Positions 61,980 to 64,000 of a stretch of 64,000 bases of DNA are shown here, in pieces; the first letter of the stretch is position 1; every line of letters starts with the position of its first letter. The stretch spans positions 282,412-346,411 of the forward strand of contig NZ_LT904904.1 of assembly GCF_900199725.1 (NCBI RefSeq), read 5' to 3'. The position numbers were made by a program, and so were the translations under genes. Source of the DNA: Cytobacillus massiliigabonensis (GTDB lineage Bacteria; Bacillota; Bacilli; Bacillales; Cytobacillaceae). The notes under the pieces are model-generated. The model was not told the origin of the DNA. It searched no databases and saw only the letters and a list, made by a program, of their open reading frames with translations.

Positions 61980-62642
61980 GAACTTATAGGTCCAAAAACG
62001 CTCATTATGAATCCGTGCCATAACTGCCGGATCTTGATTTTTTAGCTTTTCTTCCATTTCTGCCGCCATCAGCTGTGTTTGTGAAACATGCGCTTTAATG
62101 GCAGCAAGCTTTAAATCAGCAACATCACTTACATTGTTAACAATGTCTGCTTGCCCGATCTCCTCTTCGCAATTATTAGAAAAGGCAACACAATGAACCT
62201 TCGGACGGTTGTTTTCAGGCATAGCTTTTACAGCTTTAATGACTGCTGCACCGGTTGCATCATGGTCAGGATGTACGGCATAGCCTGGATAAAACGTAAT
62301 AATTAAAGAAGGCTTTACTTCCTCAATAATTGATCCCATATGGGCTGCTAATACAGCTTCATCTTCAAACTCTACTGTTTTATCCCGATAGCCGAGCATG
62401 CGTAAATCGTTGATGCCAAGGACATTTGCAGCGTCCTGCAGCTCTTTTTTTCTAATTTCCGGCAAGGTTTCCCTCGTAGCAAACGGAGGATTTCCCATGT
62501 TTCTGCCCATTTCTCCAAGTGTCAGGCAAGCATATGTTACAGGGATCCCACTCTTTGTATAGGATGCAATGGTTCCTGAAACACCAAATGCTTCGTCATC
62601 TGGATGAGGGAAGACGACTAATACATGTCTTTCTTTTTCCAT
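61977..62642 (-). CDS. bshB2: Bacillithiol biosynthesis deacetylase BshB2
   Basis: A 221-aa LmbE/PIG-L-type zinc deacetylase. The metal-site motifs PHPDDEAFG (N-terminus) and HPDHDATG are present. GRNMGNPPFATRETLPEIRKKEL is typical of the BshB2 (YojG) branch. It removes acetyl from GlcNAc-malate in bacillithiol synthesis, as a second enzyme beside BshB1. Start ATG 62642 with AAGGAG 7 nt upstream. It follows yojF by 39 bp, the same order as in B. subtilis. Confidence 0.9.
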   Translation of the reverse strand: MEKERHVLVVFPHPDDEAFGVSGTIASYTKSGIPVTYACLTLGEMGRNMGNPPFATRETLPEIRKKELQDAANVLGINDLRMLGYRDKTVEFEDEAVLAAHMGSIIEEVKPSLIITFYPGYAVHPDHDATGAAVIKAVKAMPENNRPKVHCVAFSNNCEEEIGQADIVNNVSDVADLKLAAIKAHVSQTQLMAAEMEEKLKNQDPAVMARIHNERFWTYKF

Positions 62643-62681
62643 GTCTATTCTCCTTTCTTTCACTTTATGTTCCGATAAACC

Positions 62682-63026
62682 CTAAAAGGGCTGTTCGCTT
62701 AATTGCAAAGAGACTGCCAGTTTGCCGCTAAAGTCATGTCCGGCTAATAGCAGCCTTCCTTTATCATCCACTTCAAAATGGGTAATTCCTTCCGCGTACA
62801 CCCAGCCAAAGCTCATTTTCAGACCAACACGAAAAGGTCCGTTTCCTGTTATTTTCCCATGCTCATATTGTAAAAGTGCATTTCGTATATATGCACCTGA
62901 AGAGAAAAAGGACTCATCGAAATGAGAAGCATATGCCCCGTTCGTTGTTTCTAAATGGATATACACTTCCTTTTGGGCAAAGCGATCCAATTCTTTTTGT
63001 ACGTGATCAATAATTACCGGTTCCAT
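62682..63026 (-). CDS. yojF: YojF family protein (DUF1806)
   Basis: A 114-aa soluble protein of the DUF1806 family, with KEVYIHLETTNGAYA, SGAYIRNALLQYEHGKI and GLKMSFGWVYAEGITHFE. Its function is unknown, but it is consistently linked to bshB2 in bacilli, so a role with the bacillithiol deacetylase is likely. First gene of the two-gene operon. Confidence 0.88.
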   Translation of the reverse strand: MEPVIIDHVQKELDRFAQKEVYIHLETTNGAYASHFDESFFSSGAYIRNALLQYEHGKITGNGPFRVGLKMSFGWVYAEGITHFEVDDKGRLLLAGHDFSGKLAVSLQLSEQPF

Positions 63027-63125
63027 CCTAATCCACCTTCTTCGTACGTTATTCCCATTTCTATCTCAATTTCAATTTTTATTTTACTAAAAAAGGAATG
63101 GAAAAGCGAAATTCATGCTTACTAG

Positions 63126-63272
63126 AAAAGCGCAATCGCCTTGGTTATCGCCGTACAAACTGGAAGGGCCGCGACTGAGATAAAGGAAACACGAAGAGCG
63201 ATAGCGATTCGATGTTGACTTATCGCAGGGAGGGGACCTGAAGTTTGATAGGCGATAGGCGATGGAGCTAGA
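63126..63272 (-). repeat. Structured dispersed intergenic repeat (second type)
   Basis: Read on the minus strand it begins AGCTCCATCGCCTATCGCC and ends AAGGCGATTGCGCTTTT, so its ends pair (TCGCCT/AGGCGA), as do internal segments. The architecture matches the element at 36561-36686, but the interior differs. Elements like this recur in many Bacillus genomes. Apart from it, the gap 63027-63313 shows nothing recognisable. Confidence 0.65.
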
Positions 63273-63309
63273 CAATTCTCTAACTTTAGAGTGCTTTCTT
63301 GTACGTTAA

Positions 63310-63338
63310 AAGAAAACAGAGCCGCTGGGCTCTGTTTA
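63310..63338 (-). terminator. Terminator of pdxK
   Basis: AAACAGAGCC / GGCTCTGTTT stem overlapping the pdxK stop; on the minus strand it is followed by TTCTTTTAA. Confidence 0.75.
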
Positions 63339-64000
63339 TGAATTAAGCTGTTCTTCTTCCAAGCGGCCTGCACCAAAGCGGCGATATGCCCCATGCATCG
63401 TTGGTCCAACATACTCATTTAATTTAAATCCATGGCTTATAGCAGCTGTAATGAAATCCTTTGCAATTTCCACTGCTTCTACCACTGTTTTCCCTTTTGC
63501 TAATTCTGCAGTAATGGCTGATGAATACGTGCAGCCTGCGCCATGAGTGTAAGTAGTATCAATTCGATCGCTTTCAAACAGTTTAAATTCTTTTCCATCA
63601 TATAAAAGATCCACAGCTTTTTCATGCTGCAGCTTGCTCCCGCCTTTAATAAGGACATACTTTGCACCAAGCTCATGAATTTTTACAGCTGCTTCTTTCA
63701 TATCATCAACGGTTTTGATCGGTCCCGTTTGAGCCAATTGCCATGCTTCAAAGAGGTTAGGGGTGACAACCGTTGCACGGGGAACAAGAATCGTTCGTAA
63801 TGCTTCCGCTGTTTCCGGGTGAAGCACCTCATCTTCTCCTTTACAAACTAATACAGGATCAATAACTACCCGATCTAATTTATTTTCGTCTATCACTTTA
63901 GCAGCAAGTTCGATAATTTCAACCGAACCAAGCATGCCTGTTTTCATTGCATCGATTCCTGTGGATAAGACGGTTTCTATTTGTGTTTCTAATGTATCAA
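63336..64000 (-). CDS. pdxK: Pyridoxine/pyridoxal kinase PdxK, truncated by window edge
   Basis: The C-terminal ~220 residues of a ThiD-like ribokinase-fold enzyme. The frame stays open from the internal ATG at 63947 to base 64000, so the start lies beyond the window. DAMKTGML, VVIDPVLVCKG, VTPNLFEAWQL and the catalytic-anion-hole region DTTYTHGAGCTYSSAITAELAKG closely resemble B. subtilis PdxK, which phosphorylates pyridoxal and hydroxymethylpyrimidine. It could also be called ThiD; the NEYVGPTMHGAYR tail favours PdxK. Confidence 0.88.
   Translation of the reverse strand, partial: DTLETQIETVLSTGIDAMKTGMLGSVEIIELAAKVIDENKLDRVVIDPVLVCKGEDEVLHPETAEALRTILVPRATVVTPNLFEAWQLAQTGPIKTVDDMKEAAVKIHELGAKYVLIKGGSKLQHEKAVDLLYDGKEFKLFESDRIDTTYTHGAGCTYSSAITAELAKGKTVVEAVEIAKDFITAAISHGFKLNEYVGPTMHGAYRRFGAGRLEEEQLNS

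Noticed and set aside
63087-63418. Minus-strand frames of 62 and 98 codons between yojF and pdxK
   Set aside because: They are produced by the structured repeat at 63126-63272 and overlap the pdxK 3' end in another frame.
1-64000. tRNA, rRNA, insertion sequences, prophage or integron features
   Set aside because: No transposase, integrase or phage structural genes and no recognisable tRNA/rRNA sequence were found on either strand by eye.

Overview
The window is a low-GC Firmicute chromosome segment, almost certainly from an endospore-forming Bacillaceae species. The evidence is a bacillithiol gene pair (yojF-bshB2), a RocB-type peptidase, Bacillus-type pdxK, a BmrA orthologue, TTG/GTG starts with strong AGGAGG-type ribosome sites, Fur boxes of the Bacillus 7-1-7 type and four cis-acting riboswitches of Bacillus style. 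A Gram-positive clade II nitrous-oxide reductase cluster points to a denitrifying or N2O-respiring bacillus. I cannot fix genus or species. I see no rRNA, tRNA, CRISPR array, prophage or insertion sequence. Both window edges cut a gene: a 7TM histidine kinase on the left and pdxK on the right.

Layout. 1-4.8 kb: kinase tail, three uncharacterised membrane proteins (minus) and a DUF2804 protein. 4.8-7.7 kb: promoter, lysine riboswitch and a polar amino-acid ABC transporter. 7.8-11 kb: a chemoreceptor and an MFS carrier. 11.1-11.7 kb: a cyclic-di-GMP-I riboswitch with terminator controlling a 123-aa protein of unknown function. 11.8-16.8 kb: a Fur-controlled hydroxamate-type siderophore importer (minus), divergent from a ferredoxin/flavodoxin reductase with its own Fur box. 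17-25.7 kb: an AAC(3)-family acetyltransferase, a TetR-regulated ABC-2 exporter with a palindromic operator, about 19 copies of a 52-bp non-coding tandem repeat, an MFS drug pump, an FAD dehydrogenase and a DUF4230 protein. 25.9-28 kb: a SAM riboswitch upstream of a MetT-like NhaC-family carrier and a PaaI-type thioesterase. 28-32.4 kb: a second lysine riboswitch (minus) with a second amino-acid ABC transporter, divergent from a RocB-like peptidase. 32.5-38 kb: PAS kinase, YbaK deacylase, a duplicated two-P-loop ATPase, a Gly/Pro-rich small protein and a YjiH-family protein. 38.2-43.5 kb: an ABC-2 exporter and a MerR-bmrA drug-efflux pair. 43.5-48.5 kb: AlkD-like protein, HAD phosphatase, PQQ-type sugar dehydrogenase, serine hydrolase and small membrane proteins. 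48.8-53.1 kb: ECF sigma/anti-sigma pair with a decayed duplicate fragment, an acidic secreted DUF5667-like protein and MarC. 53.3-60.2 kb: the nos operon. 60.5-64 kb: Crp/Fnr regulator, SRPBCC protein, bshB2, yojF and pdxK.

How it works together. The nos operon (cytochrome c, nosZ, a nosB-like membrane protein, nosD, nosY, nosF and two lipoproteins) is divergent from a Crp/Fnr-family regulator. Perfect TGTGA-N6-TCACA boxes sit near -42 of plausible promoters on both sides, so the regulator probably activates N2O respiration and itself when oxygen is low. Nutrient import is largely controlled by riboswitches: lysine twice and methionine via SAM. Iron import is controlled by Fur. Three unrelated short-period tandem arrays (41, 52 and about 20 bp) and two structured dispersed repeats occupy intergenic sites.
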